64,000 nt of DNA from Alphaproteobacteria bacterium (GTDB taxonomy: Bacteria; Pseudomonadota; Alphaproteobacteria; Bin95). Positions 24,212 to 37,241 of this stretch are shown here, piece after piece. A program made the translations under genes and the position numbers. Location of the stretch: contig JACKII010000002.1 in NCBI GenBank assembly GCA_020638555.1, positions 930,001 to 994,000 of the forward strand, given 5' to 3'. How positions within the stretch are numbered: the stretch's first letter is position 1; every line of letters starts with the position of its first letter. The notes beneath the pieces are model-generated. The model was given only the letters and a program-made list of their open reading frames with translations. It had not been told where the DNA came from and did not search any database.

Positions 24212-24715
24212 GGTCGGTTTTAGGGCCTGACGCCAACATTTTCATCACTATCGAAATTGCGTAAATTTTGAGCAAACGCCGGTTTCGGCGGTGCGGGGGC
24301 TGCGATCCCGGACGCCGGCAAGGGCTCCCGGAGGGGCGATTCGGGGTGGCGGAGGGTTCGCGGATTATCCTGCGGCCGCCGATTTCATCCATTCCAAGAT
24401 TGCAATTTTTGCAGGCAGCGACGGATGACGGATAGGGCAAATCCCTTCGATATGGCAGGGCATTGGCGGGATTTTCACACGAATATGCCCCCCGTCTTTC
24501 CATCGTTTGTTGTGTTGAACTTGCGCAACACTGCTGTTCAATAACCTCGCGTTAACGCGATTCATCAACCATACTTGACTGGCAGAGCAGGGCCTTGGCC
24601 CCCATCTCACAGTCAGGGTGGGAAGCAAAAGGTCCGAGAGAGGAAGTGTCAGTGGGAGGATTCAAGCCGGTCTAGCGGAACGCGCGTTGAGGCGCCCGTT
24701 CGGAGGTGAATACGA
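24212..24715. other. Long leader region of the prkA operon
   Basis: Half a kilobase with no supported protein gene and lower GC than its flanks, especially 24212-24270 and 24400-24570. The length before a stress operon suggests regulatory DNA or a long 5' UTR. A sigma-54-like element is listed separately. The last 20 bp hold the prkA ribosome site GGAGG (about 9 nt before the ATG). Confidence 0.5.
24453..24467 (+). promoter_or_regulatory. Possible sigma-54 promoter upstream of prkA
   Basis: TGGCAGGGCATTGGC has GG and GC elements 10 bp apart, and matches most of the -24/-12 consensus TGGCACG-N4-TTGC. It lies about 250 bp before the prkA start. Its relatives yeaG-yeaH in Escherichia coli are known to respond to nitrogen control, which makes the match plausible. 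One near-match in a long leader can arise by chance. Confidence 0.35.
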
Positions 24716-26650
24716 ATGGACATTTTTGAGACCTACGCCGAAGGCTATGCAAAGCGAGCCCAGGAAGAGATGTCATTGCAGGACTATCTCCAAGGCTGCC
24801 GGTCCGATCCGATGTTCTATGCTTCGGCTGCCGAGAGAATGGTCGCTGCCATTGGCGAACCGGTCCTGGTCGACACCTCGCAAGACCCCCGTCTGGGGCG
24901 CATTTTCCAGAACCGCACCATCAAGCGGTATCCGGCCTTTTCCGATTTCTATGGCATGGAGGACACGATCGAGCGGATCGTGGGCTATTTCCGCTATGCC
25001 GCGCAGGGGCTGGAAGAGCGCAAGCAGATACTCTATCTGCTGGGCCCGGTGGGCGGCGGCAAGTCGACGCTCGCCGAAAAACTCAAGCGTCTGATGGAAG
25101 AATACCCGGTCTATGTGCTCAAGGCCGGAGACGAGATCAGCCCGATCTTCGAGTCGCCGCTGGGCCTGTTCGACCCCGAACGCCATGGCGAACTGCTGGA
25201 GGACAAATACGGCATCCCGCAGCGTCGCATCACCGGCCTGATGAGCCCGTGGGCGGTGAAGCGCCTGGACGAGTTCGGCGGCGACATTTCCCGCTTCTCG
25301 GTCGTGCGCATGATGCCGTCGAAATTGCGGCAGGTCTGCATCGCCAAGACCGAGCCGGGCGACGAGAACAACCAGGATATCTCCGCCCTGGTGGGCAAGC
25401 TGGATATCCGCAAGCTGGAGCATTTCAGCCAGGCGGACCCGGATGCCTACAGCTATGCCGGCGGCCTGAACCGCTCGACCCAGGGCCTGCTGGAATTCGT
25501 CGAGATGTTCAAGGCGCCGATCAAGGTGCTGCACCCGCTGCTGACGGCGACCCAGGAAGGCAATTACACCGGCACCGAGAGCTTTGGCGCCATGCCGTTC
25601 CAGGGGATCATCCTGGCGCACTCGAACGAAGCGGAATGGCAGCAGTTCCGGAACAACAAGAACAACGAGGCGTTCCTGGACCGGATCTGCGTCGTCAAGG
25701 TGCCGTACTGCCTGCGGGTGACCGATGAGGCCAAGATCTACGAGAAACTGCTGCGCGAAAGCGAACTGGCGGGCGCCAACTGCTCGCCGGAGACGCTGGA
25801 CACGCTGGCGAAGTTTACCGTGCTGTCGCGGCTGAAGACGCACGAGAACTCGAACCTGTATTCGAAAATGCGCGTCTATGACGGCGATAGCCTGCGGGAC
25901 AAGGACCCGAAGGCCAAGTCGGTGATGGAATATCGCGATGCCGCCGGTGTCGACGAGGGCATGACCGGGCTTTCGACCCGCTTTGCCTTCAAGGTGCTGT
26001 CCGAGACCTTCAACTTCGACTCGGAGGAGGTCGCGGCCGATCCGGTGCATCTGATGTATGTGCTGGAACAATCGGTGAAGCGCGAGCAGTTCCCGGCCGA
26101 GGCGGAGAGCCGCTATCTGGAATTCCTCAAGGCCGAGCTGGCGCCGCGCTATGCGGAGTTCATCGGCAACGAAATCCAGAAAGCCTATCTGGAAAGCTAT
26201 GGCGAGTACGGGCAGAACCTGTTCGACCGCTACATCGCCTATGCCGACGCCTGGATCGAGGATCAGGACTACAAGGACCCGGATACCGGCCAGTTGCTGG
26301 ACCGGGCGGTGCTGGACGCCGAACTCGCCAAGATCGAGAAGCCGGCCGGGATCGCCAATCCCAAGGATTTCCGCAACGAGGTGGTGAAATTCGCCTTGCG
26401 CGCCCGCGCCCATAATGACGGGCGCAACCCGCGCTGGACCTCGTACGAGAAACTGCGGGACGTGATCGAAAAGCGCATGTTCGGCCAGGTCGAAGACCTG
26501 CTGCCGGTCATTTCCTTCGGGTCCAAGAAGGACAGTGAAACCGACAAGAAACACCAGGAATTCGTCGACCGCATGGCCGCTCGCGGCTACACCCCGCGGC
26601 AGGTGCGGCGGCTCGTCGAATGGTATATGCGCGTGAACAAGGCGGGGTAA
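24716..26650 (+). CDS. prkA: PrkA/YeaG AAA-type serine protein kinase
   Basis: 644 residues. The AAA-like domain has a Walker A motif LLGPVGGGKSTLAEKL (Gly110-Lys116 region) and the PrkA-specific segments GLMSPWAVKRLDEFGGD and YTGTESFGAMPFQGIILAHSNEAEW. The C-terminal PrkA domain follows, ending RQVRRLVEWYMRVNKAG. The family members phosphorylate proteins during stationary phase or nutrient stress. It heads the conserved cassette prkA-yeaH-spoVR, with gaps of 24 and 7 bp. Length is standard. Confidence 0.95.
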   Translation: MDIFETYAEGYAKRAQEEMSLQDYLQGCRSDPMFYASAAERMVAAIGEPVLVDTSQDPRLGRIFQNRTIKRYPAFSDFYGMEDTIERIVGYFRYAAQGLEERKQILYLLGPVGGGKSTLAEKLKRLMEEYPVYVLKAGDEISPIFESPLGLFDPERHGELLEDKYGIPQRRITGLMSPWAVKRLDEFGGDISRFSVVRMMPSKLRQVCIAKTEPGDENNQDISALVGKLDIRKLEHFSQADPDAYSYAGGLNRSTQGLLEFVEMFKAPIKVLHPLLTATQEGNYTGTESFGAMPFQGIILAHSNEAEWQQFRNNKNNEAFLDRICVVKVPYCLRVTDEAKIYEKLLRESELAGANCSPETLDTLAKFTVLSRLKTHENSNLYSKMRVYDGDSLRDKDPKAKSVMEYRDAAGVDEGMTGLSTRFAFKVLSETFNFDSEEVAADPVHLMYVLEQSVKREQFPAEAESRYLEFLKAELAPRYAEFIGNEIQKAYLESYGEYGQNLFDRYIAYADAWIEDQDYKDPDTGQLLDRAVLDAELAKIEKPAGIANPKDFRNEVVKFALRARAHNDGRNPRWTSYEKLRDVIEKRMFGQVEDLLPVISFGSKKDSETDKKHQEFVDRMAARGYTPRQVRRLVEWYMRVNKAG

Positions 26651-26674
26651 GCTCCGCCAGAAAGTAGGGCTTTG

Positions 26675-27973
26675 ATGCGCCACTTCATTGATCGCCGCCT
26701 GAACCCGAAAGACAAGAATCTCGGGAACAGACAGAGATTCATTCGCCGCGCCAAGGAGCAAATTCGCCAGCGGATCAACGAGTCGATCCAGGGGCGACGG
26801 ATCGCGGACGTGGATTCGGGCGAGACGATTTCGATCCCGACCCGGTCCATCCACGAACCGCACTTCCGCAACAGCGGCCAGGGCGGCTTCCGCGAAGGGG
26901 TTCTGGGCGGCAACAAGGAGTTCTCCACCGGCGACCGCATCCGCAAGCCGCAGACCGGCGAGGGCGAGGGTCGCGGCAAGGAGGGCGCCGACAGCGGCGA
27001 GGGCGATGACGACTTTCAGTTCGCCCTCACCCGCGACGAGTTCCTCGACCTGTTCTTCGAGGACCTGGAACTGCCGGACCTGGTGAAAAAGGACCTGCAG
27101 GAAATGCAGGCGACGAAGCCGCAGCGGGCCGGCTTCACCACGGCCGGCACGCCGACGCGGCTGGCGCTGCGCCGCACCATGCGCAACTCGCTCGGCCGGC
27201 GGCTGGTGTTGCACCGGCCGGCCGACGCCGAACTGGAGGAGGTCGAGGCAGAGATCAAGCGGATCGAGGCGCTGGGCGATGACGACTATCCGGGCCTCGC
27301 CGCGCTCTATGCCCGGCAGGAGGCGTTGCAGACCCGCCGCCGGCTGGTGGCGTTCATCGACCCGCTCGACATTCGCTATCGCAACTACCAGCCGAAGCCG
27401 CAGCCGAATTCCAAGGCGGTGATGTTCTGCCTGATGGATGTGTCGGGCTCCATGGGCGAGCGGGAAAAGGACCTGGCCAAACGCTTCTTCATCCTGCTGC
27501 ACCTGTTCCTGCGCCGGCGCTATGACCGCATCGACCTGGTGTTCATCCGCCACACCCACCAGGCGAGCGTGGTCGACGAGGAGACGTTTTTCTACAGCCG
27601 CGAAACGGGCGGCACGGTGGTCTCGTCGGCCATCGTCGAAATGCTGAAGGAGATCAAGAAGAACTATTCGCCGCGGGACTGGAACATTTATGCGGCACAG
27701 GCATCGGACGGTGAGAATTTTGCCGGCGATAGCGAGTATTGCGCCAAGCTGATGCTGGAGGAGGTCATGCCCCAGCTCCAATACTACGCCTATGTCGAAA
27801 TCTTGGACGAGCGCGAAATCGAACTGTTCGCGAACCCGCAGGTGGGGGCCGCACTGTGGCGGTCGTATCGCGGCGTGGCCACCGAGTTCGACAATTTCGC
27901 GATGAAGCGGGTCGGCCGCGCGGCGGACATTTATCCGGTGTTCCGCGAACTGTTCGCCAGGAAGGAGGCGTAG
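26675..27973 (+). CDS. yeaH: YeaH/YhbH family protein (DUF444)
   Basis: A 432-residue DUF444 protein. The N-terminus MRHFIDRRLNPKDKNLGNRQRF and the block VDSGETISIPTRSIHEPHF are diagnostic. The middle is Gly/Glu-rich and disordered, and the C-terminal half has a VWA-like fold with MDVSGSMGEREKDLAKRFF (MIDAS-like). The family always travels with PrkA and SpoVR. ATG 26675 is used, with an in-frame TTG one codon upstream. Role: partner of the PrkA kinase, exact job unknown. Confidence 0.93.
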   Translation: MRHFIDRRLNPKDKNLGNRQRFIRRAKEQIRQRINESIQGRRIADVDSGETISIPTRSIHEPHFRNSGQGGFREGVLGGNKEFSTGDRIRKPQTGEGEGRGKEGADSGEGDDDFQFALTRDEFLDLFFEDLELPDLVKKDLQEMQATKPQRAGFTTAGTPTRLALRRTMRNSLGRRLVLHRPADAELEEVEAEIKRIEALGDDDYPGLAALYARQEALQTRRRLVAFIDPLDIRYRNYQPKPQPNSKAVMFCLMDVSGSMGEREKDLAKRFFILLHLFLRRRYDRIDLVFIRHTHQASVVDEETFFYSRETGGTVVSSAIVEMLKEIKKNYSPRDWNIYAAQASDGENFAGDSEYCAKLMLEEVMPQLQYYAYVEILDEREIELFANPQVGAALWRSYRGVATEFDNFAMKRVGRAADIYPVFRELFARKEA

Positions 27974-27980
27974 TCACGCA

Positions 27981-29537
27981 ATGGCTGTTTCTGCGCCTGC
28001 GATCAAATCGGCGACGCCCCTGTTCGAGGGCACCGAATGGACCTTCGACCTGTTGCAGCAACTCTATGAGGAAATCGAGATCGTTGCCCGCGAGGACCTG
28101 GGCCTCGACGTCTATCCGAACCAGTTGGAGGTGATTTCCTCCGAACAGATGCTGGATGCCTATGCCTCGCTGGGCATGCCGATCCTGTACCGGCACTGGT
28201 CGTTCGGCAAGCGCTTCGCCCGCGACCAGCGGCTGTATCAGAAAGGGCTGACCGGGCTCGCCTACGAGATCGTCATCAACTCGAACCCCTGTATTTCTTA
28301 CAATATGGAGGACAATAGCGCCGCTCTGCACACGCTGGTGATGGCGCACGCGGCCTTCGGGCACAACCATTTCTTCAAGAACAACTACCTGTTCCGCGAG
28401 TGGACCGACGCCGAATCGATCCTGGATTTCCTGGACTATGCCCGGCGCTTCGTTGCGGCCTGCGAGGAACGCTATGGCCTGCTGGAGGTCGAGGCGGTGC
28501 TGGATGCCGCGCACGCGCTGATGGATCACGGCGTGTTCCGCTATCATCGCCGGCCGGAACCCACCCTGAAGGAGTTGCAGGAACGGCGCAGGCGCATTGC
28601 CGAGGAGCAGGAGCGGTCCTACAACGACCTCTGGCGCACCGTGCCGCGCGATCCCTCCCGCCCCGAACCGACATTGGCGGAGATCGAGGCGAAGGAACGG
28701 CAGAAGGCGCTGCACCTGCCGGAAGAGAACCTGCTCTACTTCCTGGAGTTGTACAGTCCCAATCTGAAAGACTGGCAACGCGAACTTCTGTCCATCGTCC
28801 GCCAACTGGCCCAGTATTTCTATCCCCAGCGCCAGACCAAGGTGATGAACGAGGGCTGCGCCACCTTCGTGCACCATCACATCGTCAACGCGCTGTACGA
28901 CAAAGGGTTGTTGGGCGACGGCGCCATGCTGGAAATCCTGCACTCGCATTCCAACGTCGTGTTCCAGCCGGCCTATGACGACCCGCGCTATTCCGGCCTG
29001 AACCCCTATGCCCTGGGCTTCAACATGATGTGCGATATCAAGCGCATCGTGACCGAGCCGAAGGACGAGGACCGGGAATGGTTCCCGGACCTGGCCGGCA
29101 CCGGCGATTGGCGGGCGGCCCTCAAATACGCCTGGGCCAATTATCGCGACGAAAGCTTCGTGCAGCAGTATCTGAGCCCGAAACTGATCCGTGACATGCG
29201 CCTGTTCGTGCTTTCGGACGATGCGGAGGAGAGCTTCTATCGCGTCGCCGACATTCACGACGACCGCGGCTACCGCCATGTGCGCCAGTCCCTGGCGCGC
29301 GGCTACGACCCCGGCACCGCCGACCCGGATATCCAGGTGGTCGACGCGGATCTGAAGGGCGACCGCGTGCTGCGCGTGCAGCATACGGTGCGCGACGGCA
29401 TTCCGCTGGACGAAAAGGACCGCGATCTGGCCCTGAAGCACTTGCAGGTGCTGTGGGGCTATGGCGTGTCGCTGGTGGCGGTGGACCGGGACAACGGTAC
29501 CGTGCTCAGCGAGACCTTCGAAGCCGGGGACGAATAA
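27981..29537 (+). CDS. SpoVR family protein
   Basis: A 518-residue SpoVR/YcgB protein. Typical stretches are EWTFDLLQQLYEEIEIVARE at the start, YEIVINSNPCISYNMEDN, MVMAHAAFGHNHFFKNNYLF (His-rich) and MNEGCATFVHHHIVN. It is the third member of the prkA-yeaH-spoVR unit, 7 bp after yeaH. In Bacillus it affects spore cortex; in non-spore-formers it belongs to the stationary-phase programme, biochemical activity unknown. Confidence 0.94.
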   Translation: MAVSAPAIKSATPLFEGTEWTFDLLQQLYEEIEIVAREDLGLDVYPNQLEVISSEQMLDAYASLGMPILYRHWSFGKRFARDQRLYQKGLTGLAYEIVINSNPCISYNMEDNSAALHTLVMAHAAFGHNHFFKNNYLFREWTDAESILDFLDYARRFVAACEERYGLLEVEAVLDAAHALMDHGVFRYHRRPEPTLKELQERRRRIAEEQERSYNDLWRTVPRDPSRPEPTLAEIEAKERQKALHLPEENLLYFLELYSPNLKDWQRELLSIVRQLAQYFYPQRQTKVMNEGCATFVHHHIVNALYDKGLLGDGAMLEILHSHSNVVFQPAYDDPRYSGLNPYALGFNMMCDIKRIVTEPKDEDREWFPDLAGTGDWRAALKYAWANYRDESFVQQYLSPKLIRDMRLFVLSDDAEESFYRVADIHDDRGYRHVRQSLARGYDPGTADPDIQVVDADLKGDRVLRVQHTVRDGIPLDEKDRDLALKHLQVLWGYGVSLVAVDRDNGTVLSETFEAGDE

Positions 29538-29588
29538 TCCCGCCCGCGCCCCGATCCGGGTGGGGGCCTTGGCTCCGCCGTGCCGGGA

Positions 29589-30908
29589 TCAGGCGAACAG
29601 GGTCTTGTTCGCCCGGCACCAGTCGTCGACCGCGTCGACCAGGCCGTCGAACTCGGTCTCGCCCATGGGCAGGCTGAGCACCATCATGTTGCGGCGGGCG
29701 ACGTAATAGCCGCGTTCGATCATGCCGAGATGGAACAGGCCGCGCGCGGCGGCCGGCACCTTGCCGCTGTCCGCCGGGCTCGACAGCGGCTGGTCGGTCA
29801 GGTGCAGCATCATCATCGAGCCGTAGCCGGTCACCTGTCCCTTCAGGCCGTGATGGGCCAGCCGCTCGTTCAGGCGGGTGCGCAGGCGATTGCCGGCGTC
29901 GTTCATGGCGCGGGCGGCGTCGGCGGTGAAGACCTCCGACAGGCCGACCGTCGCCGCGGCCAGGGTCAGGACGTTGTTGTTGAATGTGCCGGCATGGCTC
30001 AGATGGTTGGGCCGGGCGGGGTCGAAATGGGCCATGATGTCCTCGCGCCCGCCGAAGGCGCCGAAGGTCAGGCCGCCGCCCAGATACTTGCCCATGCTCA
30101 TCATGTCCGGTGTGATGCCGCAAACGCCCTGATAGCCGGCGGGGCCCAGGCGCGAGGTCATCACCTCGTCGAAGATCAGGAGAACGCCCTGTTCGGCCGT
30201 CACCTCGCGCAGCATGGCGAGGAATTCCGGCGTCGCGGGGATACAGCCGCCGGAACCGGTCATGGGCTCGACGATCACCGCGGCGAGATCCCGGGCGCAG
30301 GCGCGAATCGTGGCCGCCGTGTCGTCCACATTGTTGTAGGTGGCCATGACCCAGGTCATCGGCACGTTCATCTCGCGCCCATACGGGCCGAAGGAGAGCA
30401 CGCTGCCGTGATAGGAGCCGTCGAACACCATGACGGCGTTGCGTCCGGTGATGGCACGGGCGGTTTGCAGGGCGAGCAGGTTCGCCTCGGTGCCGGAATT
30501 GGTGAAGCGCACCAGGTCCAGTGCCGGGAAGCGGGCGGTCAGCAGGTCGGCCAGTTCCGCCTCCTTGGCGGTCGGGCCGCCAAGGGTGATGCCGTGCTCC
30601 AGCGCGCCGCGCACCGCCGCCTGGATGCGCGGGTCGGAGTGGCCGTAAAGGCCGGCGGTCTGCTCGGTGACGAAGTCGGTATAGCGGTGGCCGTCGATGT
30701 CGGTCACGAAACAGCCATCGCCGCCCGCCAGGGTGAGGGGATAGGGCGGGTAGAACAGGACCGTGCGCGTGTTGCCGCCGGGCATGGAGCGGCCGGCGGA
30801 CCGGAAGGCCGTTTCGCTTGCCGGGTTGGCCGCTGCGAAACGCTTTTCGGCCTCGTCCAACGCGGCGGAAAGGTCGAAGTTTCGACGGTCGGCGGTCGTG
30901 ACGGACAT
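29589..30908 (-). CDS. Class III aminotransferase, glutamate-1-semialdehyde-aminomutase-like
   Basis: A 439-residue PLP enzyme of fold type I. FTNSGTEANLLALQTARA (about residues 135-150) binds the cofactor phosphate, LIFDEVMTSRLGPAG carries the pyridine-binding Asp, and MSMGKYLGGGLTFGAFGG the Schiff-base Lys. It looks like HemL but lacks clear operon partners for tetrapyrrole synthesis and differs in the N-terminus (SMPGGNTRTVLFYPPYPL), so it is more likely an amino-acid or amine transaminase/aminomutase. ATG 30908 (MSVTTADRR) is chosen; upstream in-frame ATGs lack a good ribosome site. Confidence 0.85.
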   Translation of the reverse strand: MSVTTADRRNFDLSAALDEAEKRFAAANPASETAFRSAGRSMPGGNTRTVLFYPPYPLTLAGGDGCFVTDIDGHRYTDFVTEQTAGLYGHSDPRIQAAVRGALEHGITLGGPTAKEAELADLLTARFPALDLVRFTNSGTEANLLALQTARAITGRNAVMVFDGSYHGSVLSFGPYGREMNVPMTWVMATYNNVDDTAATIRACARDLAAVIVEPMTGSGGCIPATPEFLAMLREVTAEQGVLLIFDEVMTSRLGPAGYQGVCGITPDMMSMGKYLGGGLTFGAFGGREDIMAHFDPARPNHLSHAGTFNNNVLTLAAATVGLSEVFTADAARAMNDAGNRLRTRLNERLAHHGLKGQVTGYGSMMMLHLTDQPLSSPADSGKVPAAARGLFHLGMIERGYYVARRNMMVLSLPMGETEFDGLVDAVDDWCRANKTLFA

Positions 30909-31033
30909 GGCGGCGTACCCCATATAGGCGCTAATGGTTGGCTGCATTTTGCGGCGGAATTGACCGAAAACGCAACGAGTTCTCTGGTTCGACTATGGCA
31001 GGCCTATAACACCTGTCGAGGGAGTGTGTCGCG

Positions 31034-31774
31034 ATGGATATCCTGTTGAGCGGCGAAATCTGGGCCGCTCTGTTGTCGCTGACGGCGTTGGAAATCGTGT
31101 TGGGGATCGACAATCTGGTCTTCCTGACAGTGACCGCCAGCCGTTTGCCGGAGCACCAGCGGGCCATGGCCCAGCGCATCGGCCTGTTGCTGGCCCTGGG
31201 CATGCGGGTGCTGCTGCTGGCGAGCGCCGTCTGGCTCGCGGGCCTGACCCAACCGGTGTTCACGGTGCTCGAATACGCGGTCTCCTGGCGGGACGTGATC
31301 ATGCTGGCCGGCGGCCTGTTCCTGCTGGCCAAGGGCACGGCGGAGATCCACGAGGCGGTGGAAGGCGAGGAGGAGCAGCAGGGCGAGCGCAAGGGCGCGT
31401 CCCTGCCCCTGGTCATCGGTCAGATCGTGGCACTGGACCTGGTGTTTTCGCTCGACAGCGTGATTACGGCCATCGGCATGACGGAGGTGTTCGGGGTAAT
31501 GGTGGCCGCGGTGACGATTGCGATCGGGGTGATGATGTTCGCGGCCACGCCGGTCTCGCGTTTCATCCACGCCCACCCGACCGCCAAAATGCTGGCCCTG
31601 AGCTTTCTGCTGCTGATCGGCGTGGCGCTGATCGCCGACGGTCTGCATTTCCACATTCCGCGCGGCTATCTTTATTTCGCCATCGCCTTCTCGATCCTGG
31701 TGGAAGCGCTGAACCTGTGGGCGAAGGTGCGGCGCAAGCGGGCCGAAGCCGCAAAGGCCGGCGAGGCGGGCTGA
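31034..31774 (+). CDS. TerC family integral membrane protein
   Basis: 246 residues with seven to eight hydrophobic segments. The TerC pattern is clear: TALEIVLGIDNLVFLTV (helix 1, acidic residues in the membrane) and ALDLVFSLDSVITAIGM (helix 4-5), whose Asp/Asn pairs suggest metal-ion binding. The family includes manganese exporters (Alx, MeeF types) and tellurium-resistance proteins. GGGAG lies upstream of the ATG. The neighbouring superoxide dismutase gene converges with it and might share a metal or oxidative-stress theme. Confidence 0.88.
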   Translation: MDILLSGEIWAALLSLTALEIVLGIDNLVFLTVTASRLPEHQRAMAQRIGLLLALGMRVLLLASAVWLAGLTQPVFTVLEYAVSWRDVIMLAGGLFLLAKGTAEIHEAVEGEEEQQGERKGASLPLVIGQIVALDLVFSLDSVITAIGMTEVFGVMVAAVTIAIGVMMFAATPVSRFIHAHPTAKMLALSFLLLIGVALIADGLHFHIPRGYLYFAIAFSILVEALNLWAKVRRKRAEAAKAGEAG

Positions 31775-31787
31775 GAGAACCGGGCTT

Positions 31788-31901
31788 CCCCGGACGCGGC
31801 GGAGCCGCCATCCGGGGCCTGTCGGGGCGTGCGGACATGGGAGGCGGCGGTGTTCGGATGGCGACGCCGGTCCCGGATCGGCGCTCCGCACCGTCCGGGA
31901 T
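31788..31901 (+). repeat. Composite two-hairpin palindromic repeat, copy 2
   Basis: H1 is CCCCGGA (31788-31794) with TCCGGGG (31811-31817). The spacer holds GGCGGTGTTCGGATGGC, and H2 runs from GGTCCCGG (31869 on) to GTCCGGGATAC. The order of parts is that of copy 1 at 6249. An additional lone H1-type hairpin, CCCCGGA...TCCGGGG, is at 31967-31997. These fill the gap between the convergent terC and sodC genes. Confidence 0.75.
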
Positions 31902-32021
31902 ACATCGGCCTTGTGGGGGAGGGCGACCGCAGCGGCGAAGCACGAGTGCGCCTCCGCCGTGAGCGTCCCCGGACGGTGCGGGAGCGCCGGTCCGGGGTCC
32001 CTCGCGGCCGGCTCGGCCGGG

Positions 32022-32543
32022 TTATTTCGTGATCACGCCGCAGGCGATGCGTGGCCCGGCAGCGCCGGCCGGGTCGGATGTGTAGTCGTCCGCGCCCTGG
32101 TGGATGACGATGGCGGCACCGTCGGCGTCGAACAGCTTGTCGTCCAGGGCGAGCTGGCTATTGAACACCTCGACATCCAGCTTGCCGGAGGCCGGAACGT
32201 GAATGTTCGGCATGTCGCCGGCATGGGCGCCCATGTCCGAGGCCAGACCATGCTTGGCGCCGGTCGGGTTGTAGTGCCCGCCGGCGGACTTGAACGGCGG
32301 CTCGCACTTGCCGACGCCGTGCACATGGAAGGCGTGCGTGCCTTCCGGCAGGTTCATCAGCTGCGCGTGCAACAGCACGCCATGCGGCAACTGCGTGAGT
32401 TCCACCGTTCCGACCGCGTTGCCCTTCGGGTCTTTGAGCATCGCCGTGGCGGCGGATGCCGACGAGACAAACCCTGCCAGCGCGGCAGCGGCCAGCAGGC
32501 CGCCGACAACGTGGAATGCGTTTGGTGTCTTGTGCATACCCAT
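32022..32543 (-). CDS. sodC: Superoxide dismutase [Cu-Zn], periplasmic
   Basis: 173 residues. An N-terminal signal peptide (hydrophobic GGLLAAAALAGFVSSASA, cleavage near SASA-ATA) sends it to the periplasm. Metal ligands are visible in THAFHVHGVGKCEPPFKSAGGHYNP (Cu and Zn His) and AIVIHQGADDY (Cu His), and disulfide cysteines in GKCE and RIACGVI. It removes superoxide outside the inner membrane. Three close in-frame ATGs (32546, 32543, 32537) compete behind one GGAG, so the exact start is uncertain by three codons. Confidence 0.93.
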   Translation of the reverse strand: MGMHKTPNAFHVVGGLLAAAALAGFVSSASAATAMLKDPKGNAVGTVELTQLPHGVLLHAQLMNLPEGTHAFHVHGVGKCEPPFKSAGGHYNPTGAKHGLASDMGAHAGDMPNIHVPASGKLDVEVFNSQLALDDKLFDADGAAIVIHQGADDYTSDPAGAAGPRIACGVITK

Positions 32544-32754
32544 CATACTCCGGGTTGACGTTATGTGCCGGCCAGATCCTGGCCAGCACGGCGCAAACCG
32601 TAAGCCTCCTGGTGCTTGGTTGTCCAAACACATGAGGCGATGGGCGGAAAGGTCACGGCGGCGGCAACGGCCAGCCAAGACGTGGATGCCGCCCGGGCCC
32701 GGCAAAGGCCGTGGGCCGGGCCGGACGGGCGGTGGGGTGTCCGAGCTTCTTCGC

Positions 32755-34743
<1,989 letters not shown>

Positions 34744-34895
34744 GGGGGCTAGCGCCTTATGGATCTGACGGGTTTCAGCTTTGGTGCCATCCGGGCCGCC
34801 GCCGCTCCCTCAAGGCGAGGCCGCCGGGCGGCGTCGGCCGCGGCGGTTCGCAATGACGGGGCGGGGGTGGGGCAGGGCATTTCCGCACCGAGCCT
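34744..34895. other. GC-rich spacer between pccB and pccA
   Basis: 152 bp with short inverted GC-rich runs (GGCCGCCGGGCGGCGTC-type) and CGCAATGACGGGGCGGGG, similar to palindromic intergenic DNA elsewhere in the window. No gene seen. It may lower pccA expression relative to pccB or carry a processing site. Confidence 0.4.
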
Positions 34896-36428
<1,533 letters not shown>

Positions 36429-36551
36429 TGGGACTCCCAAAGCGAACGGCCCGGACGGGCGCTACGTGGCTGCCAAATTCGGGCAGCAGAAATCGGGCGC
36501 AATCAGGCGGGCCCGCGCATTCGATCCGGGCGAAATAGGCCGAAACCGCCC

Positions 36552-37241
36552 TCAGAGCAAGGCCAGAAAGCGTTCCGCGGCTCGGAGTTCGGCTCGCAGG
36601 CGCTCCAGACGCGCTTCCGCCTCCGGATCATGGCCCCAGCGCTCCATCTGGTGGGCCTCGTCGACCTGTGCGGCGTCGGCCGCCTGATCGCCGCTGATTC
36701 GCCCCTGCGCAAGCGCCAGGGCAATGACCACCGAGCCGGTGACCGCGGTCGCGACCGAGAGCGCGGCCAGCGGGAAGGCGTCGTAGCCGGCGACGGCGGC
36801 CTGGATCCGCGCAATCGCTTCGGCCGGCTGCGGAATGGGGTTGATGCCCTGGGTGACGACGAGCCGCGCGCCCAGGGCTTCGTCCGCCCAGGCGAGCAGG
36901 GGCGCCCAGGCCGCATGCTGGGCCTGGACCAGGGAGTCCGGCTGATCGGCGCGATAGCAGAGCAGGTCGGTCTCCGCGAATTTGGCGATCTCGGCGGCGA
37001 CGGCGCCGATCTGCGGCGCGACGCGGTCGAGGGCTGTGGAGGCGAGTTGCGTCAACGGCATCGCCGCCGGCTCGATCTCGTCGCCCTGCGCCTGCCATTC
37101 CTCGGCCAGCGCTGCCGCCAGCGCCGGCGTCGGCAGATGCAGCAGCGTCCGTTTCGGGGTCCGCACCGGTCGGCCGTCGAGCAGGACGGCCAGACCGCCC
37201 TCGTGCTCGCCGGCTGCGGCTTGCTTGTAAAACCGTTTCAT
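36552..37241 (-). CDS. ATP12 family F1-ATPase assembly chaperone
   Basis: 229 residues, ATP12-type: MKRFYKQ, LLDGRPVRTPKRTLLHLPT, IEPAAMPLTQLASTALDRV, and ETDLLCYRADQP are typical blocks. ATP12 helps the alpha subunit into F1 in mitochondria; alphaproteobacteria keep the ancestral gene. It is the last gene of the degQ-rarA-crcB-rluA-atp12 unit, overlapping the rluA stop by ATGA. Its presence supports the alphaproteobacterial assignment. Confidence 0.9.
   Translation of the reverse strand: MKRFYKQAAAGEHEGGLAVLLDGRPVRTPKRTLLHLPTPALAAALAEEWQAQGDEIEPAAMPLTQLASTALDRVAPQIGAVAAEIAKFAETDLLCYRADQPDSLVQAQHAAWAPLLAWADEALGARLVVTQGINPIPQPAEAIARIQAAVAGYDAFPLAALSVATAVTGSVVIALALAQGRISGDQAADAAQVDEAHQMERWGHDPEAEARLERLRAELRAAERFLALL

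Noticed and set aside
24773..27781. A 1002-codon open frame opposite prkA-yeaH
   Set aside because: Antisense to two clear conserved genes; its translation has no recognisable family.
29589..30908. Naming the aminotransferase hemL
   Set aside because: The PLP motifs fit, but the N-terminus and context do not support tetrapyrrole synthesis, so only the family was named.
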